Shown: positions 40,073 to 49,420, counted from the stretch's first letter. The stretch is DNA of 64,000 bases from Roseiconus nitratireducens (GCF_008629675.1 NZ_VWOX01000001.1:310001-374000); one strand, 5' to 3'. Notes: a model not told the origin generated them from the sequence alone. Translations and numbers: made by a program.

Positions 40073-41349
40073 GGCGTTTCGCTGTCACCGTGTTCCCGAG
40101 AAGCCGTGCCTGTAGATGTCGTGTCCGACGAACCCCGAGCGTCAGACTCACTACCGGCAGACTCGCTTTCGCCTGAGGTGTCTTCCGCAGGAGTTCCTGC
40201 CCCACGATCACCCAAGCGTCGGATGTCAACGTATTGGTACTGGCCGTTGTTCATTTCTGCCAGCGAGCGCAGGAAGCTGTCGGCCGAACCGACCGGTTTG
40301 CTCCCGAATTCGATGGCGTGGATCGTCGTGCCGGCCTGCTCGGCGCGGGACTGCACGAGTTTCAGTTCGCTTTGAGACAGTCGGGGGATGTGAGCGTCGG
40401 TCAGGAAGAAAATCACGTCTGGTGACATTCGCAGAGCCATCAACAGTGCGGCTTTGTGTTTCGTGCCTCCGAAGGCGCGTATCGATTCGATGTAGCGTTC
40501 GGCACGATTCAAACTGTTCGGTTCTCCCGAAACCATCTGCAGCGGCGTGCCGGCAAGTTGAAAGGGTTTGACGTTCTCGTTGTAGAAGATGATTTGAAAC
40601 TGCTGTTGCGGGGACAGGCTTTGCAGGCTGCGAATCAGCTCGCGTTTGGCACTTCGCAGCGGCAAGCCGCCGAAGCCGTTCATGCTGTCGCTGCGGTCGA
40701 AGACGTAGACAAACCTGGAACCGCTGCCGGACACACCAAACAGTCGCGTGGTGGCCTGTTCTCCGATTGGCGTGTTCTGGGCCGATCGCTCGCCGCTCCC
40801 GAAAGCGTCCCCGCCCAGCTCGGTGTCCCCCGCGATGCCGCTGCCACTGCGTGGGGCCGGCGTTGATTCCATGGCAGCCAAAACGCCTTGCAGATCCAGC
40901 GGCGGCGACAGGTCCGACGGGGGTGCTGCGGCAGCGGCCAGGTCGGACGCGTTTTCCTGGGCGTTTTGGGTCGCGGATTCCGAGGTCTGAGGGGTGACCT
41001 CCTCGTATTGCTCGCGGTCCGGCAAACGGTGCACCATCGCGATCCCGATCTGGCGGTCGGGAGCCTCCCCGGTGCCGCGCGGGGCGATGGCTGCGAAGTA
41101 GGCGATGGCCACCAGCAGGACCGTGTGCAGCGCCAGCGATAAAAGCATGGCGGGGGTTTCCCGGGATCGCGGCAGGGGCTCTTGCGGGGGGGCGGGCTGC
41201 GGGGAGGGGTTATTTTGCGGCGGCGCATTGGCCGCTGGGGAGCCCCTCCGGTCGGACCGCTCGGACCCATCAACCCCCGCAACGCCGGACAGACCGCCCT
41301 CGGAGGGGCGTGATGACGTCGAGGGCGGCGGATCGGGCGAGGAAGGCAT
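40069..41349 (-). CDS. Membrane VWA-domain protein, kinase operon
   Basis: 426 residues from ATG 41349; a GTG at 41409 would add 20 residues. A Pro/Ser-rich cytoplasmic head is followed by one membrane segment (about 67-89), a linker, and a VWA domain from about residue 205 whose metal-binding MIDAS starts FDRSDSMNG near 216-222. Later marks are QIIFYNENV and MSPDVIFFLTDAHIP. The tail is low complexity, rich in Ser, Gly and Glu. VWA domains bind protein partners through a metal ion. It opens an operon with a secreted protein and a transmembrane kinase, and is divergent from metK. Confidence 0.88.
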   Translation of the reverse strand: MPSSPDPPPSTSSRPSEGGLSGVAGVDGSERSDRRGSPAANAPPQNNPSPQPAPPQEPLPRSRETPAMLLSLALHTVLLVAIAYFAAIAPRGTGEAPDRQIGIAMVHRLPDREQYEEVTPQTSESATQNAQENASDLAAAAAPPSDLSPPLDLQGVLAAMESTPAPRSGSGIAGDTELGGDAFGSGERSAQNTPIGEQATTRLFGVSGSGSRFVYVFDRSDSMNGFGGLPLRSAKRELIRSLQSLSPQQQFQIIFYNENVKPFQLAGTPLQMVSGEPNSLNRAERYIESIRAFGGTKHKAALLMALRMSPDVIFFLTDAHIPRLSQSELKLVQSRAEQAGTTIHAIEFGSKPVGSADSFLRSLAEMNNGQYQYVDIRRLGDRGAGTPAEDTSGESESAGSESDARGSSDTTSTGTASREHGDSETP

Positions 41350-41552
41350 CGATGCGGTCAGGTCAACGGTTGGGCGTGACGGGGGACATTCGGGATCGCC
41401 GGTTCTCACAAAGGCCGAACCAAATTACGTTATGGGTCGCAGCGGTTCGAAAAAGTCGGTCGATCTCCGTCGCCAGGGCGTCGAATCGACGGTACCCGCC
41501 ACCTTCTTCGAATCGCTTCCCGGTGCGCTGTCATGGTTAGTCGGCGGCGACA

Positions 41553-41569
41553 GATCCCTCCCTGGGATC
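41553..41569. promoter_or_regulatory. Short hairpin upstream of metK
   Basis: GATCCC (41553-41558) and GGGATC (41564-41569) around a 5-base loop, 65 bp before the metK start and in the divergent gap shared with the VWA operon. It could be an operator or a leader hairpin. I do not see a SAM-I, SAM-II or SAH riboswitch fold. Confidence 0.3.
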
Positions 41570-41622
41570 GTCTCTGCCCCAGTGTAACGTTCCCCGTAAT
41601 CGCCGGTACGACGAATTTTTTT

Positions 41623-41626
41623 GGAG
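41623..41626 (+). promoter_or_regulatory. Ribosome binding site of metK
   Basis: GGAG with 7 bases to the GTG at 41634. This is one of the few clear Shine-Dalgarno sites here, and it settles the metK start. Confidence 0.7.
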
Positions 41627-41633
41627 TAACTTT

Positions 41634-42815
41634 GTGAGCAACGCTCGTTATCTATTCACCAGTGAATCTGTCAGCATGGGCCATCCGGACAAGTTGGCCG
41701 ATCGCATCTCTGATTCCATCCTGGACGCATTGTTGGAGAAAGATCCCAACAGCCGTGTCGCCTGCGAAACCATGGTCACCACCGGTGTCGCCATCATCGC
41801 CGGTGAGATCTCCACCCAGGCGAACGTCAATTACTCCGACATCGTGCGTCAGACGATCAACGAAGTCGGTTACACCGATGACCAGATGGGAATCTGCGGC
41901 GACACCTGTGCCGTGATGGTTTCGGTGGACACGCAAAGCCCCGACATCGCGCAAGGCGTCAATTCCGACAGTGCCACCGGCAAGGATGTCGGCGCCGGCG
42001 ACCAGGGACTGATGTTCGGCTACGCGTGCAAGGACACGCCCGAATTGATGCCGCTGCCGATCGCGCTTTCGCACCGGATCATCAACCGAATCACCGAAGC
42101 CCGGTTCGCGGGCGAAGTCGATTGGTTGCGTCCCGATAACAAGGCCCAGGTCACCGTGGAATACGAAGGCACCACGCCGGTGCGAATCGACACGGTGGTG
42201 GTCAGTGCCCAGCACAGTCCCGACGTGACGAATGATGAAATCAAAAAGTTTATCATCGAAAAAGTCATCAAACCGTCGCTTCCGGCTGACCTGGTCAAAG
42301 GCGACATCAACTACCACATCAACCCGACCGGCAAGTTTGTCGTTGGCGGTCCGCACGGAGACTGCGGTCTGACGGGCCGCAAGATCATCGTCGACACCTA
42401 CGGCGGTTGGGGCCGGCACGGCGGCGGTGCCTTCAGCGGCAAGGATTCGACGAAGGTCGACCGCAGTGCCGCCTACATGGCACGCTACGTCGCCAAGAAC
42501 ATCGTCGCCAGCGAATTGGCCGAGCGTTGCGAAGTGCAACTCGCCTACGCGATCGGTGTGACCGAACCGGTCAGCGTGCACGTCGACACCGAAGGCACCG
42601 GCAAGATCCCCGACGACAAGTTGTGCGCCCTGGTCCGAGAACACTTCCCGCTGACTCCCGCGGGGATCATCGAGCACCTGCAACTGCGGCGTCCGATCTT
42701 CAAGATCACTTCCGCCGGCGGTCACTTCGGTCGCGAAGAAGATTCTTTCTCCTGGGAAAAGACCGATAAGGCCGAAGCACTGGCGTCGGCGGCATTGGCT
42801 GCAGCGGCAAACTAA
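41634..42815 (+). CDS. metK: S-adenosylmethionine synthetase
   Basis: 393 residues, the usual MetK length, starting at GTG 41634 behind a clear GGAG site. It forms SAM from ATP and methionine in the cytosol. Motifs are complete: [19 protein letters not shown], the ATP-binding [22 protein letters not shown], and [19 protein letters not shown] for the metal and phosphate site. The gene is followed by an intergenic repeat element and then a metallophosphoesterase. It is divergent from the VWA/kinase operon. The assignment is as sure as sequence can give. Confidence 0.98.
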   Translation: MSNARYLFTSESVSMGHPDKLADRISDSILDALLEKDPNSRVACETMVTTGVAIIAGEISTQANVNYSDIVRQTINEVGYTDDQMGICGDTCAVMVSVDTQSPDIAQGVNSDSATGKDVGAGDQGLMFGYACKDTPELMPLPIALSHRIINRITEARFAGEVDWLRPDNKAQVTVEYEGTTPVRIDTVVVSAQHSPDVTNDEIKKFIIEKVIKPSLPADLVKGDINYHINPTGKFVVGGPHGDCGLTGRKIIVDTYGGWGRHGGGAFSGKDSTKVDRSAAYMARYVAKNIVASELAERCEVQLAYAIGVTEPVSVHVDTEGTGKIPDDKLCALVREHFPLTPAGIIEHLQLRRPIFKITSAGGHFGREEDSFSWEKTDKAEALASAALAAAAN

Positions 42816-42912
42816 GCCTTGTCCGAAAACGTGTAGCGACGCTCGTCAGAGCGTCGCTTTCCGCTGTCCAGGGACAGCGGCGACGGGGTTTCAACAGTTT
42901 TCAGACAGAGCC
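42814..42912. repeat. MITE-like ~100-bp element with two perfect hairpins, copy 2
   Basis: The left end AAGCCTTGTCCGAAAAC and the right end GTTTTCAGACAGAGCCT form imperfect terminal inverted repeats. Inside are two perfect hairpins: a 10-bp stem with GTCA loop (42835-42858) and a 9-bp stem with AG loop (42861-42880). It sits between metK and the metallophosphoesterase gene and could terminate metK transcription. A diverged copy is at 7821-7911. Confidence 0.7.
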
Positions 42913-42917
42913 TGGTC

Positions 42918-43712
42918 ATGCGACTGGTTTGGACGACGGACCTCCACCTGAATCATGTTCGGATGACAGCCTGGGATCGCTGGGCCGAGGAGGTGCTGTC
43001 GTCGAACCCCGATGCGATCTTGATCACCGGCGATATTTCTGAAGCCGATGATGTGATCTTTCAACTGCACCGGATGGCCGAGAGCTTTCCGGTGCAGATT
43101 TTTTTTGTGTTGGGCAACCACGACTTCTACGCTTCTTCGATCGCGGCGACTCGGCAACGCGTTGTCTCGGCGGTCCGCGATACGGCGTCCTTGGTCTACC
43201 TGACCGATTGCCGTCCCGTTCCACTTGGTGACGGAAGCTACCTGGTGGGCGAGGATGGCTGGGGGGACGGTACCGAAGGCGATTATCTGAATTCGCCTGT
43301 CCGGCTGAATGATTTTCGGCTGATCGCCGAGTTTCAAAACAGCGATCCCAGCGACTGGCCTTCGCTCATGAAGCGTGAGGGCGCACAGTCGGCCGATCGG
43401 CTGTCCGTCAAGCTGGACGCGTTGCCCGACGATGCGAAACACATTCTGGTCGCGACCCACGTCCCTCCGTTTCGAGAAGCCTGTTGGTACGAAGGCCAGA
43501 CGACCGACGATGCCTGGGCACCGTTTTTCGTCTGCGGCCAAATCGGTCGGGTGCTCCGCCAGTTTGCCCAACGCCATCCGGAACGTGAGTTGACGGTTTT
43601 GTGCGGACACACGCACCATGGCGGTACCGCCCAGATCGAGCCGAATCTGCGAGTGCATACCGGAGCGGCCGAGTACGGTTGCCCACGCATTGAGCGCGTG
43701 ATGCAGTGTTAG
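42918..43712 (+). CDS. Calcineurin-like metallophosphoesterase
   Basis: 264 residues from ATG 42918. All five family motifs are visible: TTDLHLNH (D-x-H), GDISEADD, GNHDFY, ATHVPP and CGHTHHGG. These bind a dinuclear metal centre that cleaves phosphoester bonds. No leader or membrane segment is present, so it is likely cytoplasmic. The true substrate (cyclic nucleotide, nucleic acid, dinucleotide) cannot be chosen from sequence. It lies 103 bp after metK behind a repeat element and precedes a large repeat cluster, so an operon with metK is possible but unsure. Confidence 0.93.
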   Translation: MRLVWTTDLHLNHVRMTAWDRWAEEVLSSNPDAILITGDISEADDVIFQLHRMAESFPVQIFFVLGNHDFYASSIAATRQRVVSAVRDTASLVYLTDCRPVPLGDGSYLVGEDGWGDGTEGDYLNSPVRLNDFRLIAEFQNSDPSDWPSLMKREGAQSADRLSVKLDALPDDAKHILVATHVPPFREACWYEGQTTDDAWAPFFVCGQIGRVLRQFAQRHPERELTVLCGHTHHGGTAQIEPNLRVHTGAAEYGCPRIERVMQC

Positions 43713-43722
43713 ACAGGGCCTG

Positions 43723-43844
43723 ACCGCGATCGCGCCGGCAGGTCATGAGAGCCGAAGGCTCGATAGCTCCCTGCCGGGGACGTCAGTCCCCGGTCGGCGG
43801 ACCCCTTTTTCTCTCCAGCCCCGCAGGGGCGACAGCCCGCGACG
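43723..43844. repeat. Hairpin repeat unit, copy A
   Basis: A unit of chained palindromes: AGCCGAAGGCT, CCGGGGAC/GTCCCCGG around GTCA, and GCCCCGCAGGGGC. It is repeated almost exactly at 43943-44065 and, with an insertion, at 49145-49306. It lies in the 404-bp gap (43713-44116) between convergent genes (metallophosphoesterase and ftsK), where no protein gene is supported. Confidence 0.85.
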
Positions 43845-43871
43845 ACGATCGAGTGGCGAGGCGCGCAAGAG

Positions 43872-43923
43872 GGCTGGCGGAGCCAGCGGGCAGTGCGTTC
43901 CTGGGCGGAGCCCGGGAACGAGG
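43872..43923. repeat. Module shared with the 23809-24292 array
   Basis: GGCTGGCGGAGCCAGC, then a near match to the GCAGTGCGT and paired CCAGGCGGGAGCCTGG segment of the array at 23809. It lies between the two copies of the other hairpin repeat, showing that the two repeat types combine as modules. Confidence 0.75.
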
Positions 43924-43942
43924 GTGGGAGCTTTGCTTTTCC

Positions 43943-44065
43943 ACCGCGATCGCGCCGGCAGCTCATAAGAGCCGAAGGCTCGATAGCTTCCTGCCGGGGA
44001 CGTCAGTCCCCGGTTGGCGGACCCCCTTTTTCTCTCCAGCCCCGCAGGGGCGACAGCTCGCGACG
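43943..44065. repeat. Hairpin repeat unit, copy B
   Basis: The same unit as at 43723, 220 bp downstream, with few substitutions. Its end is 51 bp from the ftsK stop on the opposite strand. Confidence 0.85.
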
Positions 44066-44116
44066 GCAGTGCCACCGTTTGGGGTGGCTCACGCCGGGCC
44101 AGCACTTCCGCGTCGA

Positions 44117-46855
44117 TCATTCGTCCCAATCCTCGTACTCTTCTTCCTCTTCCTCGTCTTCGTACTCGTCGTACGCTTCATCGTCATCAGATGAACCCGC
44201 CTGCCGCGTCGTGGATTCGGACGGGTCGTCGATTTCCGGGGGATCGATGCCCTGCATTTCGTGCCACTGCTCCATCGTCAGCAGCACTTCTCTCGCTTTG
44301 CTGCCGTTGTACTGTCCGACGATTCCGTCTTCGGCCATGAAGTCGATCAGTTTTGCGGCGCGTCCGTACCCGATCCCCATGCAACGTTGCAGCAGAGAAC
44401 AGGATCCGCGGCCTTCGCGAATCACCACTTCCACGGCGCTGTCATAAAGCTCCGGACGTTCTTCGCCGATCGAAGGCCCGTCCCCGCCGTCCTCGTCGGC
44501 AACTTTCAGATTCAACAACTCGCCGACAAAGTTTTGTTCGCCCATGCCGCAGTGGGCGCAGACCGAATCGATTTCTTCGTCCGAGAGGTACGTCCCCTGG
44601 CCGCGAATCAGCGTGCTGGTGCCGGGCCAAAGGAACAGCATGTCCCCGTTTCCGAGCAGTTTGTCGGCCCCGTTTTCGTCCAGCACCACTCGGCTGTCAG
44701 TCTTGCTGGCCACCTGGAAACTCAGCCGTGCCGGCAAGTTGCTCTTGATCAACCCGGTGATCACGTCGACCGTTGGTTTTTGCGTGGCCAGGATCAGGTG
44801 AATCCCGACGGCGCGGCTTTTTTGCGCCAGCCGGATGATGTGCTGTTCGACATCCTTTCCGGCGGTCATCATCAGGTCGGCCATTTCGTCGGCGACGATC
44901 ACGATGAACGGCAACCGGTCGGGGACGCTACCGTCGTCTTCGTCGGGATCGACTTCCAGCCGTCGCAGAATCTCGTCTCGTCCAAGATCGTTGAAGCTGT
45001 TGATGTGTCGGACGCCGACGTTGGCCAACAACGAGTACCGCTCTTCCATCTTTTCGACCGCCCAAGCCAGGATGGCTTCGGCCTTGCGCATGTCGGTGAT
45101 CACCGGGTGCATCAGGTGTGGCAGTTTTCCGTAGCCGCTCAGTTCGACCATCTTGGGGTCGATCATCAACATCCGCACTTCGTCCGGGCGGCAAGTCATC
45201 AAGACCGACGTGATGATCGCATTCAAGCAAACGCTTTTCCCGGTACCGGTCCGACCGGCGATCAGCAGGTGGGGCATTTTGGCCAGGTCAACGACCATCG
45301 GGTTGCCCGAGACGTCCTTGCCCAGGAAGACCGGGATGTTCATCTTCAGCGATCGCGTGTCTGATTCTTCCATCACATCGCGAAGACGCACGACCTGACG
45401 CTTTTCGTTGGGGACTTCGATACCGACGGTGTTCTTGCCGGGAATCGGTGCCACGATCCGGACGCTCGGAACCCGCAAGGCGATCGCCAGGTCTTCGGCC
45501 AGCCCCGTGATCTTGCTCAACCGCAATCCGGCTTCCAACTCGATTTCGTACTGCGCGATCACCGGGCCGGTTTCGATTTCGACCACGCGGATGTTGAAGC
45601 CGAAGTCACGAAAGGTCGCTTCCAGGACCTTGGCCTTGCGGCGGACCTCGCTGAGTTGTTCGTCGTAGTCAATGTCGTCGCTGGCTTCCAGCAATTCAAT
45701 CCGCGGCAGTTGGTATTCTTCGCTGCCGGCGGGAGCATTCTCGACCACGTCCTCATAGAGTTGTTGCAATTCGTCCTCGCCCTTGGGCTTTTTAGGCAGG
45801 CGGATTTTGGGACCGGCGACCTTGTGTTCGGCGTCACCACGCAGGACCACGGTTTCGTCTTCGACCTCGATCTCGCGGATCGCCGGCTGATCGTCCGTCT
45901 CCGAATCGGAGTCAAACTCCTCCTCATCGTAAGCTTCTTCGCCCTGGTCCACGTCTTCGGCCGAATTGTCATGATCGACAGTCGCGACCGACGTGGACGC
46001 TTGGTCGCGCGTCGGACGTCCCTGCCCCCGCTTGCGTTTTCCGCTGCGGAACTTGATCCGTGGTTCGCTGTACGATTCTTCTTCCTCGGATGCTTCGTCG
46101 GCCGAATCGAATTCGACTTCTTCATCGGCCGAGCCTTCGGCGGACTCGTCCGCGTTGGAAAACGGCTGAGTGATGTCGTTGAACGGTTGCCGCCGTTTCC
46201 GCAATAGCGGCGGCATCGCCCCGGCGGCACGTCGCATGCCGGCCTGAGAAACCTTGGCCCCGCCGGCAAAAATCTTTCGGCTGGCGTACAGAATGGCGTA
46301 GTCGGTGGTCAGCAGCAGGCCGATCGCCAGCACCGTCAGGATCAAGATCCAGGCCCCCAATGGAGCGAAGTGCTCCAACAGCCAAGTCGAGACCATGGCG
46401 CCCAGGTAGCCGCCCCCGCCCACGATCGGCATGCCTTCGATTTGCAGGGGCAGCATGGCGGCGACTCCGGCGATTCCGACCAGGGTGATCGTTCCGCCAA
46501 GCGATCTGAGCACCGGCGCGCGGACGTGTCCGCGTCGCAATAGCGCCACGGAGACCCCGCCGCTGACCGCCACGAGGAATGCCGACGCAACGCCCAGGGC
46601 CTGCGTCAACCCGGAAGCCAGCAACGCTCCCCAATAGCCGCACGCGTTGCTGATCTGGTCCGCCGGCGGATAAACCAACTGGTCGGGGACGTGCAACGCG
46701 CTGATCGGCCACAGCGGGGTTTCGATCGGATCGGAGGCGTCACGCGTGACCAGCGAGACCGCCAGCAGCACCGTCAGCGCGATCAACAAAATCGCGCCGA
46801 TGTCGCGGGCGAAATCGGGCGGGCTTGGCGATTCGTCGATCAAGTCGGCCGACAT
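44117..46855 (-). CDS. ftsK: FtsK/SpoIIIE DNA translocase
   Basis: 912 residues from ATG 46855 (MSADLIDESPSPPDFARD); the frame extends to 47161 with no homology. Four N-terminal membrane segments (about 15-205) precede a long acidic linker (to about 370). The RecA-like motor has Walker A GRTGTGKS near 530 and Walker B FIVIVADEM. The C-terminal gamma winged helix (RGSCSLLQRCMGIGYGRAAKLIDFM, about 815-880) should read KOPS-like sequences. The protein ends in an unusual run of Asp/Glu and Tyr. It pumps chromosomal DNA at the division site during segregation. Confidence 0.96.
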   Translation of the reverse strand: MSADLIDESPSPPDFARDIGAILLIALTVLLAVSLVTRDASDPIETPLWPISALHVPDQLVYPPADQISNACGYWGALLASGLTQALGVASAFLVAVSGGVSVALLRRGHVRAPVLRSLGGTITLVGIAGVAAMLPLQIEGMPIVGGGGYLGAMVSTWLLEHFAPLGAWILILTVLAIGLLLTTDYAILYASRKIFAGGAKVSQAGMRRAAGAMPPLLRKRRQPFNDITQPFSNADESAEGSADEEVEFDSADEASEEEESYSEPRIKFRSGKRKRGQGRPTRDQASTSVATVDHDNSAEDVDQGEEAYDEEEFDSDSETDDQPAIREIEVEDETVVLRGDAEHKVAGPKIRLPKKPKGEDELQQLYEDVVENAPAGSEEYQLPRIELLEASDDIDYDEQLSEVRRKAKVLEATFRDFGFNIRVVEIETGPVIAQYEIELEAGLRLSKITGLAEDLAIALRVPSVRIVAPIPGKNTVGIEVPNEKRQVVRLRDVMEESDTRSLKMNIPVFLGKDVSGNPMVVDLAKMPHLLIAGRTGTGKSVCLNAIITSVLMTCRPDEVRMLMIDPKMVELSGYGKLPHLMHPVITDMRKAEAILAWAVEKMEERYSLLANVGVRHINSFNDLGRDEILRRLEVDPDEDDGSVPDRLPFIVIVADEMADLMMTAGKDVEQHIIRLAQKSRAVGIHLILATQKPTVDVITGLIKSNLPARLSFQVASKTDSRVVLDENGADKLLGNGDMLFLWPGTSTLIRGQGTYLSDEEIDSVCAHCGMGEQNFVGELLNLKVADEDGGDGPSIGEERPELYDSAVEVVIREGRGSCSLLQRCMGIGYGRAAKLIDFMAEDGIVGQYNGSKAREVLLTMEQWHEMQGIDPPEIDDPSESTTRQAGSSDDDEAYDEYEDEEEEEEYEDWDE

Positions 46856-47710
46856 GAAATATCCAGGAAAGGGGCGCTGGCATGGCCGGCGGGAGTTGGG
46901 CGCGCAATCGACCCCCGCGCGTCCAATGGCACGTGTCATCGATCGGCATCGGCCAGATTCCGACCCGGCATGATCATCCTGGCATCGAACGCCATCAGAC
47001 GAACCATCTGTGCCAACTTCCCAGTCGCTGCATTCTGCCTGGCCGGCAAAGTGCTCCTGAAGCGTTTGGGTTCGCTGATCTGAATCCCAAACCGTGATTT
47101 CGCGGAATCGTTTGGAGCGAGCCCAGTTTTTGTTCTCACTTCGACTTGGACAGCGCAACACTTTCCACAGACGTATCGACCACGAAGGTCGAATTCGCGT
47201 GACGTGGCTTGGTGAAACAATCTGCGCGTGAAACTGGATGTCCGTCGGCTGCGATCAAAGCGATAGATCAGATCGCGCTGACCTCCGCGTCTGCCATGGA
47301 GTGCGGCTCAACCCTTTCAAGCGTTGTCCCACCATCCCCTAAGACTGCCGTGTCGACTGAGATGATTCATACCGCCTTCGGAATTCTCTTCACCTTCGTC
47401 TGGTTGTTCGTCGGCCAGATTCTGGTTGCCAGCCGATAGGCGGACAGTTCGTCGTTGGGGCCAAGGGGTTGTGTCGGTTCTCCTTTCTGTTTCCGTCCGA
47501 GTGGAAGGTCCAGCGATCGCGAGGGAAACATCGCCCGCGACGCGCCGGCGCTCGACCGTTTCGGAGTAAGAGTCACGGGAGGTGGACGATTCGGCTCCGA
47601 TCTTTCTTCAGCGTTTCGGTGTCCAGTCGGAATCGGACGACCGTCGTTGCCTTACACTGAAAGCCCCGCCGATCGGTTCCCCCCCGCGCGCTCCTCGAAA
47701 CCCAAGTGCC
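46856..47710. other. 855-bp divergent intergenic region
   Basis: Between ftsK (minus) and a sulfatase (plus). No protein gene is well supported; the antisense frames that cross it lack homology. It holds the two promoters and one possible 25-codon membrane peptide frame at 47362. Other structure was not recognised. Confidence 0.45.
47362..47439 (+). CDS. Possible 25-residue membrane peptide
   Basis: An ATG-to-TAG frame of 25 codons is almost wholly one hydrophobic helix (FGILFTFVWLFVGQILVA) flanked by His and Arg. There is no clear ribosome binding site and no similarity to judge. It may be chance in GC-rich DNA. Confidence 0.25.
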   Translation: MIHTAFGILFTFVWLFVGQILVASR

Positions 47711-49120
47711 ATGAAGTCGACGTCTTTCCTTCTCGCCTTGTTTGCTCTCGCGTCCGCCGTTTCCGTGGCTTTTTCCGCGGAGAATCCTCCGAACGTGGTG
47801 GTCATCGTTGCCGACGATTTGGGCTATGGCGAAACGGGGATGATGGGAAATCGTGAGATCCCGACGCCCCAGATCGATGCGCTGGCGGCAAGCGGCGTCC
47901 GCTGCACGGCCGGCTACGTGACCTCCTCCTATTGCAGCCCGTCCCGGGCCGGATTGATGACGGGACGCTATCAGTCTCGATTCGGCTACGACATCAACCC
48001 GACCGGAAAACGAAATTTGTTGCCGGGTGCGGGATTGCCGCTGAGCGAGACGACGTTCGTCAAAAAGCTTGACGACGCCGGCTACCAGACGGCACTGATT
48101 GGGAAGTGGCACCTGGGAGCCACGGAGCCGATGCATCCTCTCAGTCGAGGATTTGACCGCTTCTATGGCTTCCTTCACGAGGGCCATTTTTACGTGCCCG
48201 GGCCGCCGCATCAGAACGTCCTGACGATGATTCGCGACAACTCCCTGGCCGCCGGAACACGCGTTCGCAAGGGCAATTTGATCCGCGGTAACTATGCCCG
48301 GATCAGTGAACCCGCCTACGACCAGGACAACCCCATCCTTCGTGGTCGGGACGTGATCGAAGAGTCTCGTTATCTGACCGAAGCGATCACCGAAGAGGCG
48401 GTCGATTTTCTGGATCAACATCATCAGGATCCGTTCTGTTTGATGGTGTGTTACAACGCGGTGCACAGCCCGATGCAAGCGGAACTGGACGACGTCGAAG
48501 CGCTGCGGCGGATCCAAGACGTCCAACGCCGTATTTTTGCCGGGATGCTGGTCGCCCTCGATCGCGGCGTGGGAGCAATCACCGCGGCGATCGATGAACA
48601 CCGTTTGCGACGCGAAACCTTGATCGTGTTCTTGAGCGACAACGGCGGACCGACTGAGGAGCTGACCAGCAGCAATGCACCGCTGCGGGGCGGAAAGGGG
48701 ACGCTGTACGAAGGCGGCGTGCGGGTGCCGATGGTCTGGTCGTTTCTCGGACGCTTGCCCGAGGGAAAGACCGAACCGCGCCCGGTGCTCAGTCTGGACA
48801 TCGCTGCGACCGCCTTGCACCTGGCCGGACTGCCGGCGGATCCATCCTCCGATGGAAAGTGTCTGTTCGATTGGATCAATGACCCGATCGCCAAGGGCCA
48901 TGAGACGATTTTCTGGCGGATGCCCGGAGGCAAGCAGGCACTTCGCAGTGGCGATTGGAAGATCGTTCGACCCAAGCATGGCGAGCCGCTCGAGCTGTAT
49001 CACTTGGCCAGCGACCTGGAGGAAGAACGGAACCTCAGCGGCAAGCAGACGGACAAGTTGAAGGAATTGACCAACCGCTGGCTGGCCATCAATTCGCAGA
49101 TGGCCGATCTGGATCGTTGA
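47711..49120 (+). CDS. Sulfatase, type I
   Basis: 469 residues from ATG 47711 (MKSTSFLLALFALASAVSVAFS signal peptide); an upstream frame to 47582 lacks a leader. NVVVIVADDLGYGETG, the formylglycine motif CSPSR in YCSPSRAGLMTGRY, GKWHLG, FLSDNGGP and NAPLRGGKGTLYEGGVRVPM are all present. It is probably an active exported arylsulfatase-type enzyme. It stands alone apart from the downstream DUF6263-like gene, 300 bp away across a repeat. Confidence 0.95.
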   Translation: MKSTSFLLALFALASAVSVAFSAENPPNVVVIVADDLGYGETGMMGNREIPTPQIDALAASGVRCTAGYVTSSYCSPSRAGLMTGRYQSRFGYDINPTGKRNLLPGAGLPLSETTFVKKLDDAGYQTALIGKWHLGATEPMHPLSRGFDRFYGFLHEGHFYVPGPPHQNVLTMIRDNSLAAGTRVRKGNLIRGNYARISEPAYDQDNPILRGRDVIEESRYLTEAITEEAVDFLDQHHQDPFCLMVCYNAVHSPMQAELDDVEALRRIQDVQRRIFAGMLVALDRGVGAITAAIDEHRLRRETLIVFLSDNGGPTEELTSSNAPLRGGKGTLYEGGVRVPMVWSFLGRLPEGKTEPRPVLSLDIAATALHLAGLPADPSSDGKCLFDWINDPIAKGHETIFWRMPGGKQALRSGDWKIVRPKHGEPLELYHLASDLEEERNLSGKQTDKLKELTNRWLAINSQMADLDR

Positions 49121-49420
49121 CCTCCGGCTGGAGTGTGGCTTTCCGCCGCGATCGCGACGGCAGGTACGCAGCACGTTGACTTGGCCGGTGGTTGCCAGAC
49201 CTTTGCCGGCTTTCATGAGCCGAAGGCTCGAAAGCTCCTTGCCGGGGACGCCAGTCCCCGGTTGCCGGCCCCCTTTTTTCCAGCCCCGCAGGGGCGACAG
49301 CCCGCGAGTCCGGTCCAACTTGTAACGCCTCGCCACGGTGAAATCTCTCTTGCGACTTGTCGGTGATTCTGCGAGTTTCACGACCCAAGTATTTCGCCGC
49401 CGAGAATAGGAGAATGGATT
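49121..49420. other. 300-bp intergenic region with a repeat copy
   Basis: It lies between the sulfatase and the next plus-strand gene. The repeat unit at 49145-49306 fills half of it. The last ~100 bp should hold a promoter and the AGGAG site at 49408-49412. No gene was seen. Confidence 0.5.
49145..49306. repeat. Hairpin repeat unit, copy C (with insertion)
   Basis: The same series of palindromes as 43723-43844 (AGCCGAAGGCT, paired GGGGAC/GTCCCC around GCCA, GCCCCGCAGGGGC), but with about 40 extra bases after the CGGCAGGT start. The loop changed from GTCA to GCCA. Confidence 0.75.

Noticed and set aside
41410..41633. SAM or SAH riboswitch before metK
   Set aside because: Only one short hairpin was found; no conserved core was recognised by eye.
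43745..44447. Short open frames over the hairpin repeats
   Set aside because: They run through palindromes on both strands and show no conserved sequence apart from the repeats.
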